Source: Castellaniella defragrans
Lineage (GTDB): Bacteria; Pseudomonadota; Gammaproteobacteria; Burkholderiales; Burkholderiaceae_B
Direction: 5' to 3'
DNA: 64,000 nucleotides
Assembly (NCBI RefSeq): GCF_014203015.1
Contig: NZ_JACHIB010000001.1
Location: forward strand, 124,001-188,000
The notes below the pieces were generated by a model, which was not told where the DNA came from, did no database searches, and saw only the letters and a program-made list of their open reading frames with translations. Made by a program: the position numbers and the translations under genes. Positions 37,604 to 45,631 of this stretch are shown one piece after another; the first letter of the stretch is position 1, and each line of letters starts with the position of its first letter.

Positions 37604-37637
37604 CCGGCCGCGCCTTCTTGACTGACGGAAAGCCCAC

Positions 37638-38318
37638 ATGACACAGGACGCATTCACCGCCCAGGACGTGGCGGACTACCTCAGCCGCAACCCCGATTTC
37701 TTCGAGACGCACGCCGACGTCTTCGCTTCGCTGAGCGTGCCCCACCCGCACCAGGCCCGCGCGATCTCGCTGGGCGAGCGGCAGATCCTGACGCTGCGCG
37801 CGCGCGTCAAGGAACACGAGCACCGGCTGATGCAGCTGCTGCACAATGCCGGCGGCAACGAGCGCATCAACCAGTCGCTCATGCAGTGGTGCGCGCGCAT
37901 GCTGGCCGAGCCCGACGCCAGCCGCATCCCGGCCCACATCATCCGCAGCCTGTCGGACCAGTTCGACCTGAGCGCCATCGCCCTGCGGGTCTGGGACCTG
38001 CCCGCGCTGGCGGACAGCGAATTCGCCCAGGATGTGGACGCCGGCATCCGCGCCTACGCCGAGAGCCTGGCGCAGCCCTACTGCGGCCCGCTCAAGGACC
38101 AGGAGCCCGCCCGCTGGCTGGCGTCCGAGCCCGCCTCGCTGGCGATCCTGCCCCTGCGCACGCTGAACGGCGCCGCGCCGGTCGGCCTGCTGGTCCTGGG
38201 CTCGGACGACGCCGGGCGCTTCACGCCCGACATGGGCACGGCCTTCCTGTCGCTGATCGCCTCGCTGGCGGGCGCGGCCCTGGGACGGCTGGCCCGCACG
38301 GCGCCCGAGGCGGCCTGA
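37638..38318 (+). CDS. DUF484 family protein (GAF-like)
   Basis: 226 residues. YLSRNPDFFETHADVFASL, PHPHQARAISLGERQ and a C-terminal GAF-like half (SLAILPLRTLNGAAPVGLLVLGSDD) match DUF484. A coiled coil lies around 45-70. The family is encoded between dapF and xerC in many proteobacteria, but its role is unknown. It is 34 bases after dapF and 13 before xerC. Confidence 0.9.
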   Translation: MTQDAFTAQDVADYLSRNPDFFETHADVFASLSVPHPHQARAISLGERQILTLRARVKEHEHRLMQLLHNAGGNERINQSLMQWCARMLAEPDASRIPAHIIRSLSDQFDLSAIALRVWDLPALADSEFAQDVDAGIRAYAESLAQPYCGPLKDQEPARWLASEPASLAILPLRTLNGAAPVGLLVLGSDDAGRFTPDMGTAFLSLIASLAGAALGRLARTAPEAA

Positions 38319-38331
38319 GCGGCGGATCGCC

Positions 38332-39378
38332 ATGAACGCGCGTTCCGGAGGCCGGCGCCCGCGCGCCGGCGTCGGGGCAGCGGCCCCCGCCGCGCGGCCG
38401 GCGGCACCCACCCCCGAAGAAACCGCGCCGGACGACGCCCTGGCCGAGGCCTGGCTGTCCGAGCTGGGGGCGCAGCAGCGCTATTCCAGCCATACGATCG
38501 CCGCCTACCGCCGCGACCTGCGGGCGCTGCGGCAGTGCTTTCCCGGCCAGCCGCTGGACGCGCTGGGCGAGGCCCACATCCGCCAGGCGCTGGGACGGCT
38601 GCATGCCTCGGGGCTGCAGCCCCGCAGCCTGGCGCGCGCCCTGGCCGCCTGGCGCGGCTACTACGAATGGCGGGCGGACGCCGCCGGCCTGACGCGCAAT
38701 CCGGCCCACGGCGTGCGCGCGCCGCGCATCCCGCACAGCCTGCCCAAGGCCCTGTCCGTGGACCAGGCCCAGGCCCTGCTGGACCGCAGCCACCTGCCGC
38801 CCGCCGAAACCCCGGTCGAGCGGCGCGACATGGCCATGTTCGAGATCCTGTATTCCGGCGGCCTGCGCCTGTCGGAACTGGTCGGCCTGGACTGGCGGCC
38901 GGTGCGCACGCCCGGCCACGTCTCGCACAGCTGGATCCAGGCCGACGAGGGCGAGGCCGTGGTGCGGGGCAAAGGCGGCAAGACGCGCATCGTGCCGCTG
39001 GGCCGCCAGGCCCTGGCCGCCCTGCGGGCCTGGCTGGAAGTCCGCGACGCGCTGCTCGGCCCCCGCTCCGACGAGGACGCGCGGGCCGCGCTGTTCCTGG
39101 GCGAACGCGGCCAGCGCATCGGTCCGCGCGTGGTGCAGCTGCGCCTGCAGGCCCTGGCGCAGCGCGTCGGCCTGCCGCTGCACGTGCATCCGCACAGCCT
39201 GCGGCACAGCTTCGCCAGCCACCTGCTGCAATCCGCCCAGGACCTGCGCGCCGTCCAGGAACTGCTCGGCCACGCCAACATTTCCACGACGCAGATCTAC
39301 ACCCGGCTGGACTTCCAGCACCTGGCCGCCAGCTACGACCAGGCGCACCCCCGGGCGCGCCGCAAGACGGAAGATTGA
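38332..39378 (+). CDS. xerC: Tyrosine recombinase XerC
   Basis: 348 residues. After a Pro/Ala-rich N-terminal extension, the SAM-like DNA-binding domain (LAEAWLSELGAQQRYSSHTIAAYRRDL) leads into the catalytic domain: Arg in GGLRLSELVGLDW, Lys in GKGGKTRIVPLG, His-x-x-Arg in HPHSLRHSFASHLL, then LLGHANISTTQIYTRLDF with the nucleophilic Tyr. XerC with XerD resolves chromosome dimers at dif. A short insert (RPVRTPGHVSHSWIQADEG) separates the first Arg from the Lys strand, longer than in E. coli. Confidence 0.94.
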   Translation: MNARSGGRRPRAGVGAAAPAARPAAPTPEETAPDDALAEAWLSELGAQQRYSSHTIAAYRRDLRALRQCFPGQPLDALGEAHIRQALGRLHASGLQPRSLARALAAWRGYYEWRADAAGLTRNPAHGVRAPRIPHSLPKALSVDQAQALLDRSHLPPAETPVERRDMAMFEILYSGGLRLSELVGLDWRPVRTPGHVSHSWIQADEGEAVVRGKGGKTRIVPLGRQALAALRAWLEVRDALLGPRSDEDARAALFLGERGQRIGPRVVQLRLQALAQRVGLPLHVHPHSLRHSFASHLLQSAQDLRAVQELLGHANISTTQIYTRLDFQHLAASYDQAHPRARRKTED

Positions 39379-39491
39379 CGCGAGACTGGAATCGGCACGA
39401 TCCCACGGCCGGCGCGGTCCCACGGCCGGCGCGGTCCCGGGGCCAGGACGCGGGCACCCCGGCCGGCCCGCACGGCCGCGCCGTCCGGCGC

Positions 39492-40679
39492 TCAGGCCAG
39501 GAACCGGCGCGCCAGCAGCACCCAGTAGGCGGCGCCGATGGCGAGATTCTCGTCGTTGAAGTCGTAGCCCGGGTTGTGCACCATGCAGGCGCCGGCCTCG
39601 TCCCCTTCGCCGTTGCCGATCAGCAGGTAGCTGCCCGGGCGCTTTTCCAGCATGTAGGCGAAGTCCTCGCTGCCGGTCAGGGCCGGCCCCTGGCGCTCGA
39701 TCCGGTCGGCCCCCAGCAGCTCCTCGCCGATCAGGCGCGCGAACTCGGTTTCCGCGCAGCTGTTGACCAGCACGGCGTAGCCGCGCCGGTAGTCGATCCT
39801 CGCGGTCACGCCGAAGCTCTGCGCCTGGGCGTGGACCAGCGCCTCGATGCGCTGCTCGACCAGCCGGCGGACCTCGGGATCGAGCGTGCGCACGCTGAGC
39901 TCCAGGCGCGCGCTCTGCGGGATCACGTTGTTGGCGTGGCCGGCGCGCAGCACCCCCACCGTCACCACGGCGGTGTCCTGGGGGTCCACGTTGCGCGACA
40001 CCACGGTCTGCAGCGCCATCACCAGGCTGGCCGCCGCCACCACCGGATCGGCGGCCTTGTGCGGCAGGGCGCCATGGCCGCCGCAGCCTTCGAGGGTGAT
40101 GCAGACCTTGTCGGACGAGGCCATCATGGCCCCTTCGCGGAACACCAGCCGCCCGCGCGGCCAGCCCGGCATGTTGTGCATGGCGAAAATGGCGTCGCAC
40201 GGATATTTCTGGAACAGGCCGTCGGCCATCATGCGCACGGCCCCGCTGTCGTCCGTGCCGTACTCCTCGGCCGGCTGGAAGATCAGGTTCAGCGTCCCGG
40301 AAAACCCGCCCGACTCGGCCAGCACGCGGGCCGCGCACAGCAGCATGGCGGTATGTCCGTCATGGCCGCAGGCGTGCATCACGCCGGGATTCCGGCTGGC
40401 GTACGGCAGGCCGGTCGCCTCCTGGATCGGCAGGGCGTCCATGTCGGCGCGCAGGCCCAGCGCGCGCCGGCCGCTGCCCTTGCGCAGCCGCCCCACCACG
40501 CCGGTGCCGCCCAGGCCGCATTCGACCTCGTAGCCCCATGACTTCAGCCGCGACGCCACCAGCTCGGCGGTGCGGTGCTCGCCGAAGGACAGCTCCGGAT
40601 GGCCGTGGATGTCCCGGCGCAGGTCGATGAACTCGCGCGCGTAGGTCCGGACGGCATGCAGCAGGGGATGGTCGTTCAT
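39492..40679 (-). CDS. M20 family amidohydrolase (hippurate hydrolase-like)
   Basis: 395 residues. HACGHDGHTAMLL and FQPAEEYG hold metal-binding Cys/His and the catalytic Glu pair of the M20D group; HNMPGWPRG and TGSEDFAYML complete it. It probably removes an acyl group from an N-acyl amino acid or related amide; the substrate is not fixed by sequence. It follows the MFS gene in the same direction with 49 bases between, so uptake and hydrolysis may be coupled. Confidence 0.9.
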   Translation of the reverse strand: MNDHPLLHAVRTYAREFIDLRRDIHGHPELSFGEHRTAELVASRLKSWGYEVECGLGGTGVVGRLRKGSGRRALGLRADMDALPIQEATGLPYASRNPGVMHACGHDGHTAMLLCAARVLAESGGFSGTLNLIFQPAEEYGTDDSGAVRMMADGLFQKYPCDAIFAMHNMPGWPRGRLVFREGAMMASSDKVCITLEGCGGHGALPHKAADPVVAAASLVMALQTVVSRNVDPQDTAVVTVGVLRAGHANNVIPQSARLELSVRTLDPEVRRLVEQRIEALVHAQAQSFGVTARIDYRRGYAVLVNSCAETEFARLIGEELLGADRIERQGPALTGSEDFAYMLEKRPGSYLLIGNGEGDEAGACMVHNPGYDFNDENLAIGAAYWVLLARRFLA

Positions 40680-40728
40680 CCGACACTCCGATCAAGAACA
40701 GACAAGGGGAAAACGGGCCATGGCCGCC

Positions 40729-42084
40729 TCAATCCACGAGGGCCCGCTTCCCCCCGGTTTCGGGCAGCAGCACGATGCCCACGATGGTGAGGACGCTGGT
40801 GGCGACCACGTACAGCGCCGGCGCGGCCGGGTTGCCGGTGACCTCGATCAGCCAGGTGACAACGAACTGCGTGGATCCGCCGAACACCGCCACGCCGACG
40901 GCATAGACGATCGACAGGCCCAGCGCCCGCACGTGGCGGGGGAACTGCTCGGGGATCATCACGATCGACGGCGCGCCGCTGATCGCGGTCAGGCCGGCCA
41001 GCAGCAGTGTCGTCAACGCCAGCGTCGCGAGATTGGTGTGTTCGAGCAGCAGCAGGAAGGCCGGCAGCGTCAGCACGGCCAGTGCCACGCGCGGCCACAG
41101 CACGACGGGCTTGCGGCCGTAGCGGTCCGACAGCCAGCCGCCCAGCAGGGAGCCCAGCCACGTCACCAGGCCGTACGTCACGGTGGCGAGCATGCCGACG
41201 ACCGGCGTCAGCTTCAGGGTCACGATGGCGTAGCTCGTCATGTACATGGACACGTAGGTCGATACCGTGCCGCCGATGACCACCAGCACCCCGAGCAGGG
41301 CCGGGCGGACGTAGTTGCGCAGGCGCGGCCGGGGCTGCGCGGCGGCGCGCGCACGGCCGTCGTCCATGTCCAGCGATTCGGGCATGTGGCGGCGCAGGAA
41401 GACCGCCACGAAGATCAGCACGGACCCCAGCAGGAACGGCAGCCGCCAGCCCCAGGACAGCATCTGCTCGGGCGACAGCGACAGCGTCAGCAGCACGCCG
41501 ATGATGCCGGCGACGAGGGCGGCCAGCCCCTGGCTGGCGAGCTGCCAGCTGCCGTAGAGCCCGCGCCGGCCCGGCGGCGCGACCTCGATCAGGTAGGACG
41601 TGGAGGGGCCGACCTCGCCGCCCAGCGCCAGGCCCTGGATCAGCCGGCACAGCACGACGATGACGGGCGCGGCCAGGCCGATGCTGTCGTAGGACGGCGT
41701 CAGCGCCAGGCCCAGGGTGCCCACGACGATGAGCGCGATGGTCAGCAGCATCGCGGGCTTGCGGCCCGCCCGGTCCGCCAGGGCGCCGATCAGCACCCCG
41801 CCCAGGGGCCGCGTGACGAAACCCACGCCGAACACCGCCACCGACAGCAGCAGGCTCATGAACGGCGTGGACGCCGGGAAGAAGGTCTTGCCGATGTAGA
41901 CGGCGAAGAAGGCGTAGGTGGTGAAGTCGTAGAACTCGATGGCGTTGCCCGCCACCGTGGCCGCGACGACGCGGCGTGAAACCTCCGGCCGGCCGGAGGC
42001 CGCGCCGTGTTCCGCTCCCGCGGAGCGCGTCCGCGGGGGTAAAGGGATTGCCGCGGCCGCGCGGCCCGTGCTGCTGTTGGCCAT
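40729..42084 (-). CDS. MFS transporter, metabolite:H+ symporter (MHS) type
   Basis: 451 residues with twelve membrane helices. GNAIEFYDFTTYAFFAVYIGKTFFP after a short N-terminus, RPLGGVLIGALADRAGRKPAM (MFS motif A) and GGEVGPSTSYLIEVAPPGRRG are typical of the MHS group that imports organic acids and zwitterions such as shikimate or proline betaine. The neighbouring amidohydrolase and divergent LysR gene suggest a small catabolic module. The substrate is unknown. Confidence 0.9.
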   Translation of the reverse strand: MANSSTGRAAAAIPLPPRTRSAGAEHGAASGRPEVSRRVVAATVAGNAIEFYDFTTYAFFAVYIGKTFFPASTPFMSLLLSVAVFGVGFVTRPLGGVLIGALADRAGRKPAMLLTIALIVVGTLGLALTPSYDSIGLAAPVIVVLCRLIQGLALGGEVGPSTSYLIEVAPPGRRGLYGSWQLASQGLAALVAGIIGVLLTLSLSPEQMLSWGWRLPFLLGSVLIFVAVFLRRHMPESLDMDDGRARAAAQPRPRLRNYVRPALLGVLVVIGGTVSTYVSMYMTSYAIVTLKLTPVVGMLATVTYGLVTWLGSLLGGWLSDRYGRKPVVLWPRVALAVLTLPAFLLLLEHTNLATLALTTLLLAGLTAISGAPSIVMIPEQFPRHVRALGLSIVYAVGVAVFGGSTQFVVTWLIEVTGNPAAPALYVVATSVLTIVGIVLLPETGGKRALVD

Positions 42085-42141
42085 GATCGAGTCTCCTCAC
42101 GTGCCGCCTCATGTGCGGCCATCTTGTCTGGTCCTTGCATC

Positions 42142-42197
42142 TTATGAATCTGCTTTTAATTCGTCCAATGCATAGTTATCATTGAATGGATTCATAA
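42142..42197. promoter_or_regulatory. Spaced inverted repeat in the LysR/MFS divergent region
   Basis: TTATGAATC (42142-42150) and GATTCATAA (42189-42197) are exact complements 38 bases apart, in AT-rich sequence. The two arms flank the likely MFS promoter and the region just before the LysR start. Paired sites at this distance suit the activation and recognition sites of a LysR tetramer. Confidence 0.5.
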
Positions 42198-42219
42198 AAC
42201 TCATTGACGGGCGATACTC

Positions 42220-43122
42220 ATGAACCTGCGCCACCTGGAGCATCTGCTGGCCGTGGCGGACACCGGCTCCTTCAGCCGCGCGGCGGAACAGCACCACATC
42301 ACCCAGTCCGCCCTGAGCCGCAGCATCCAGACGCTGGAGGACGCGCTGGACGCGCGCCTGATCGACCGCGTGGGCAAGCGCAACGAACTGACGCCCTTCG
42401 GCCAGGCGGTCGTGCAGCGCGCGCGCCGCATGGTGCTCGACGCCGCCGAACTGCGCCGCAGCGCCGAATTCCTGCGCGAGGGCCACATGGGCTCGCTGCG
42501 CATCGGGCTCGGCTCGGGGCCGAGCGCCATGCTGATGCGGCCGTTCCTGGGCTACATGGCGCGGACCTTTCCCGGCGTGGAAGTCAGCATCTCGCCGGGC
42601 GCGACGGAGCTGCAGGTGCCGCAGCTGCGGCAGCGCGCGCTGGACGCGCTGGTAGTCGACGTGCACCGCGTCGCGCCGGCCGCCGACCTGGTCATCGAGG
42701 TGCTGAGCGACATGCGCGCGGGCTTCATCTGCCGCCACGACCATCCGCTGCGGCAATCCGGCGCGGCCGTCTCCTTCGCCGAAATGCGGCGCTACCCGCT
42801 GGCCTCGACGCCGCTGAGCGCGGAAGTGTCCCGCGGCCTGATCGCCCGCTACGGCGCCAGGGCCGACCCGCGACAGGCGGTGACCCTGCGCTGCGACGAC
42901 ATCCACAGCCTGCTGGACACGGTCCGCGAGAGCGACGCCATCTTCCTGGGCATCCTGGGCCCGGCCTGGCCGGACATCCGCGCGGGGCGGCTGGCGGAAC
43001 TGGCGGTGCGCCCGGCGCTGGACGCCTCGGCCCGCTTCGCCCTCGTCACGCTGGCCGACCGGACCGAGGCGCCGGCCATGGCCATCCTGCGCCGGTTCGC
43101 GGCCGAGCGGCTGCGGGACTGA
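42220..43122 (+). CDS. LysR family transcriptional regulator
   Basis: 300 residues. MNLRHLEHLLAVADTGSFSRAAEQHHITQSALSRSIQTLE is a textbook LysR winged helix-turn-helix. The C-terminal periplasmic-binding-like effector domain spans about 90-295 (GSLRIGLGSGPSAMLM). It is divergent from the MFS-amidohydrolase pair and probably controls it. The inducer is unknown. Confidence 0.92.
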   Translation: MNLRHLEHLLAVADTGSFSRAAEQHHITQSALSRSIQTLEDALDARLIDRVGKRNELTPFGQAVVQRARRMVLDAAELRRSAEFLREGHMGSLRIGLGSGPSAMLMRPFLGYMARTFPGVEVSISPGATELQVPQLRQRALDALVVDVHRVAPAADLVIEVLSDMRAGFICRHDHPLRQSGAAVSFAEMRRYPLASTPLSAEVSRGLIARYGARADPRQAVTLRCDDIHSLLDTVRESDAIFLGILGPAWPDIRAGRLAELAVRPALDASARFALVTLADRTEAPAMAILRRFAAERLRD

Positions 43123-43230
43123 AGGGGGCCGGGCGCGGGGCGCGGCCCAGGCCGGAATCGACGCCCGCCGGCCGCGCGCAGGGGCGACCGGGCACCGGAC
43201 CCGCGTGCGTTCAACGGCCGCCTTGCATCT

Positions 43231-44136
43231 TCACCGGCCGCCTTCCTTCATGGATTGCAGCAGCCGCGCGCGGCGCGCCCGCGTCTCGCGCAGGGCCAGG
43301 AGCACGCCGCCATGCGGCCCGAATGCGACCGACAGGAAATGGAGGACGCCCGCCGACAAAATGATGGCCGGCGACGCGGGCACGTCCGCGTGATAGGACA
43401 CCAGTAGGCCCGCGTAGGACGCCAGGGCGCCCAGCGCCGCGGCCAGCGCCATCTGGGCGCCCACCGGACGCGCCCAGAACCGCGCGGCCGTCGCGGGCAG
43501 CATCATGATGCCCACCACCATGAGGGTGCCCAGCACCTGGAAGCCGGCCACCAGGTTGAGCACCAGCAGCAGCAGGAAGCCGATGTGCGCCCAGGCGCCC
43601 GCCCGGCCCTCGGCGCGCAGGAAGCCGGGATCCAGGCATTCCATCGCCAGCACGCGCAGCAGCGCGGCCAGCGCCAGCAGCGTGACGCTGCTGACGACGG
43701 TGACCAGGATCAGGGCCGCGTCGCCGAGCCCCAGGACGGTGCCGAACAGCACGTGGATCAGGTCCATGTTGGTGCCCTTCAAGGACACCAGCAGCACCCC
43801 CAGGCCGAGCGACACCAGGTAGAAGGCGGCGAAGCTGGCGTCCTCGCGCAGCGGCGTCATGCGCGACACGAGGCCGGCCAGCACGGCCACCGCCACGCCG
43901 GTGACCAGGCCGCCGAGCGTCATGGCCGTCATGGACAGCCCGGCCGTCAGGAAGCCGACGGCCACCCCCGGCAGGATGGCGTGGGCCATGGCGTCGCCCA
44001 TCAGGCTGAGGCGGCGCAGCACCAGGAACACGCCCAGGGGGCCGGCGGCGAAGGCCAGCGCCAGCGCGCCCGCCAGGGCGCGGCGCATGAAGCCGAATTC
44101 GACGAAAGGCTGCGCCAGCAGGTGCCACAAGTCCAT
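43231..44136 (-). CDS. znuB: Zinc/manganese ABC transporter permease (ZnuB-like)
   Basis: 301 residues with eight or nine membrane helices and the ABC-3 family core: LGVFLVLRRLSLMGDAMAHAILPGVAVGF and VLGTLMVVGIMMLPATAARF. The start codon shares one base with the stop of the ATPase gene (TGATG). With the Zur box and Zur-type regulator just upstream, zinc is the likely substrate. There is a basic C-terminal tail (RETRARRARLLQSM). Confidence 0.88.
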   Translation of the reverse strand: MDLWHLLAQPFVEFGFMRRALAGALALAFAAGPLGVFLVLRRLSLMGDAMAHAILPGVAVGFLTAGLSMTAMTLGGLVTGVAVAVLAGLVSRMTPLREDASFAAFYLVSLGLGVLLVSLKGTNMDLIHVLFGTVLGLGDAALILVTVVSSVTLLALAALLRVLAMECLDPGFLRAEGRAGAWAHIGFLLLLVLNLVAGFQVLGTLMVVGIMMLPATAARFWARPVGAQMALAAALGALASYAGLLVSYHADVPASPAIILSAGVLHFLSVAFGPHGGVLLALRETRARRARLLQSMKEGGR

Positions 44137-44876
44137 CAGACGGCCTCCGCGGCGCACAGGTGGCGGGCCAGGTGCAGATTGGACGCGGACAGCACCTGGC
44201 CGCTGTCGCCCCAGCCCACGACCTGGCCGGCCAGCAGCAGGGTCTGCGGGAAATAGGCGCGCACCATGTCCAGGTCGTGCAGCACGGCGATCAGGGTGCG
44301 TCCTTCGCCGTGCCACCGGTGCAGCAGGGCCAGCAGATCTTCCGTCGTGGCCCGGTCCACCGCGGCGAAGGGCTCGTCCAGCAGGATCACCCGCGCATCG
44401 CGCAGCATCAGCCGCGCGAACAGCGCGCGCTGCCGCTGGCCGCCGGACAGCGTGTTCACCGGCTGGCGGCTCAGCCCGGCCAGGCCCACGGCGCGCAGCG
44501 CGGCCTCGACGGCGTCCCGGCCCGCGTCGTCCAGGCCGCGCCAGGCGCCCAGCCGATGCCAGGCGCCCATGGCCACCAGGTCGAAGGTGCTGATGGGAAA
44601 ATCCAGGTCCAGTTCGGCCGACTGCGGCAGGCAGGCCAGGTCGCCCGCGATCTCCGGATCGATGCGGATGCGCCCCCGGATGGGGCTGAGGCGGCCCGCC
44701 ATGGCCTTGATCAGGGTGGATTTCCCCGCCCCGTTGGGCCCCACCACCGCCGTCAGCGACCCGCGCGCGAACGCGCCGCTGGCGTCGCGCACCGCGATGC
44801 GGTCGCGCCAGCCCAGCCAGAGCTGCTGCAGCTCGATGGCGGGCGGCGCGGCGCCGGGCGCCGGGCTCACCACCAT
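44136..44876 (-). CDS. znuC: Zinc/manganese ABC transporter ATPase (ZnuC-like)
   Basis: 246 residues. Walker A GPNGAGKSTLIKAMAG, Q-loop CLPQSAEL, signature LSGGQRQRALFARL, Walker B VILLDEPFAAVD and the switch His in VLHDLDM are all present. It powers the ABC-3 permease that follows. The Met at 44876 overlaps the 3' end of a small upstream frame. No substrate-binding protein gene (znuA) is adjacent. Confidence 0.9.
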   Translation of the reverse strand: MVVSPAPGAAPPAIELQQLWLGWRDRIAVRDASGAFARGSLTAVVGPNGAGKSTLIKAMAGRLSPIRGRIRIDPEIAGDLACLPQSAELDLDFPISTFDLVAMGAWHRLGAWRGLDDAGRDAVEAALRAVGLAGLSRQPVNTLSGGQRQRALFARLMLRDARVILLDEPFAAVDRATTEDLLALLHRWHGEGRTLIAVLHDLDMVRAYFPQTLLLAGQVVGWGDSGQVLSASNLHLARHLCAAEAV

Positions 44877-45010
44877 TGCAGCGCCCAGCCGGTCAGCAGC
44901 CACAGGAACAGCACGGCCAGCGCGGCGCGGCGCATGCGCCGTCCGGCCGACAGCAGCAGCGAGGAGCCGCGATAGCGGCCCGATCTGATGAAGGGGGGAA
45001 AATGGGACAT
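44867..45010 (-). CDS. Small single-span membrane protein upstream of znuC
   Basis: A 47-residue frame starts MSHFPPFIRSGRYRGSS, has a basic patch (RRMRR) and one membrane segment (AALAVLFLWLLTGWALQWW), and ends by overlapping the znuC start by 10 bases. It is the first frame after the Zur box in this direction, so it would be the first zinc-responsive product. I do not recognise it, and it may be a leader frame rather than a functional protein. Confidence 0.45.
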   Translation of the reverse strand: MSHFPPFIRSGRYRGSSLLLSAGRRMRRAALAVLFLWLLTGWALQWW

Positions 45011-45054
45011 AATCGACTGTGGCATACACATACACGCAATGGCGTATCGGATCC

Positions 45055-45072
45055 GTTACGTTATAACATAAC
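45055..45072. promoter_or_regulatory. Zur box in the znuCB/zur divergent region
   Basis: GTTACGTTATAACATAAC differs from a perfect palindrome by one base and matches the proteobacterial Zur consensus GTTATGTTATAACATAAC at 17 of 18 positions. It lies 45 bases before the small frame and znuCB on one side and 4 bases before the zur start codon on the other, so it can control both. The core GTTATAACATAAC recurs at the TonB operon. Confidence 0.85.
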
Positions 45073-45075
45073 CCC

Positions 45076-45543
45076 ATGAATATGAAGGCCCATTCCCACT
45101 CGCCCGACGAGATCGCGGCGCGCCTGGACACAGCCGAACGGCTCTGCGCCGAGCGCGGATCGCGGCTGACGCCCCTGCGGCGCCTGGTGCTGGAAACGCT
45201 GCTGAACCACCCCGGCAGCCTCAAGGCCTACGAACTGCTCGACGCCCTGCGCTCCGCGCAGCCCGGCGCCGCGCCCCCCACGGTCTACCGCGCGCTGGAT
45301 TTCCTGACGGAACAGGGCCTGATCCACCGGCTGGACGTCATCAACGCCTGGAGCGCCTGCACCGACGCGGGCGGCACGCCCCACGACGTGCTGGTCGTCT
45401 GCACCCGCTGCGGCAGCGTCGCCGAACTCAGCGACCCCGACCTGGGCCGCCGCCTGGCCGCCTGCGTCGCCCAGGCCGGCTACACCCTGAGCGGCCAGGA
45501 AACCGAACTGCGCGCGCTCTGCCCCCGCTGCCGGGAAGCCTGA
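45076..45543 (+). CDS. zur: Fur family zinc uptake regulator
   Basis: 155 residues. SRLTPLRRLVLETLLNHPGSLKAYELLDALR and APPTVYRALDFLTEQGLIHRLD form the winged helix of Fur proteins. The structural zinc site is made by VCTRCGSV and LCPRCREA. Its Zur box, znuBC neighbours and Cys pairs favour Zur over Fur. An alternative start two residues later (Met3) is possible. The operator overlaps the translation start region, implying autoregulation. Confidence 0.88.
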   Translation: MNMKAHSHSPDEIAARLDTAERLCAERGSRLTPLRRLVLETLLNHPGSLKAYELLDALRSAQPGAAPPTVYRALDFLTEQGLIHRLDVINAWSACTDAGGTPHDVLVVCTRCGSVAELSDPDLGRRLAACVAQAGYTLSGQETELRALCPRCREA

Positions 45544-45631
45544 GCCGCCCGAATCACGCCTCGGTCACGCCCGGGCCGCGGCCAAGCCGCACCCGAGCCC
45601 CGCCCCGATCACGGCCGAACCACCTTCCGGC

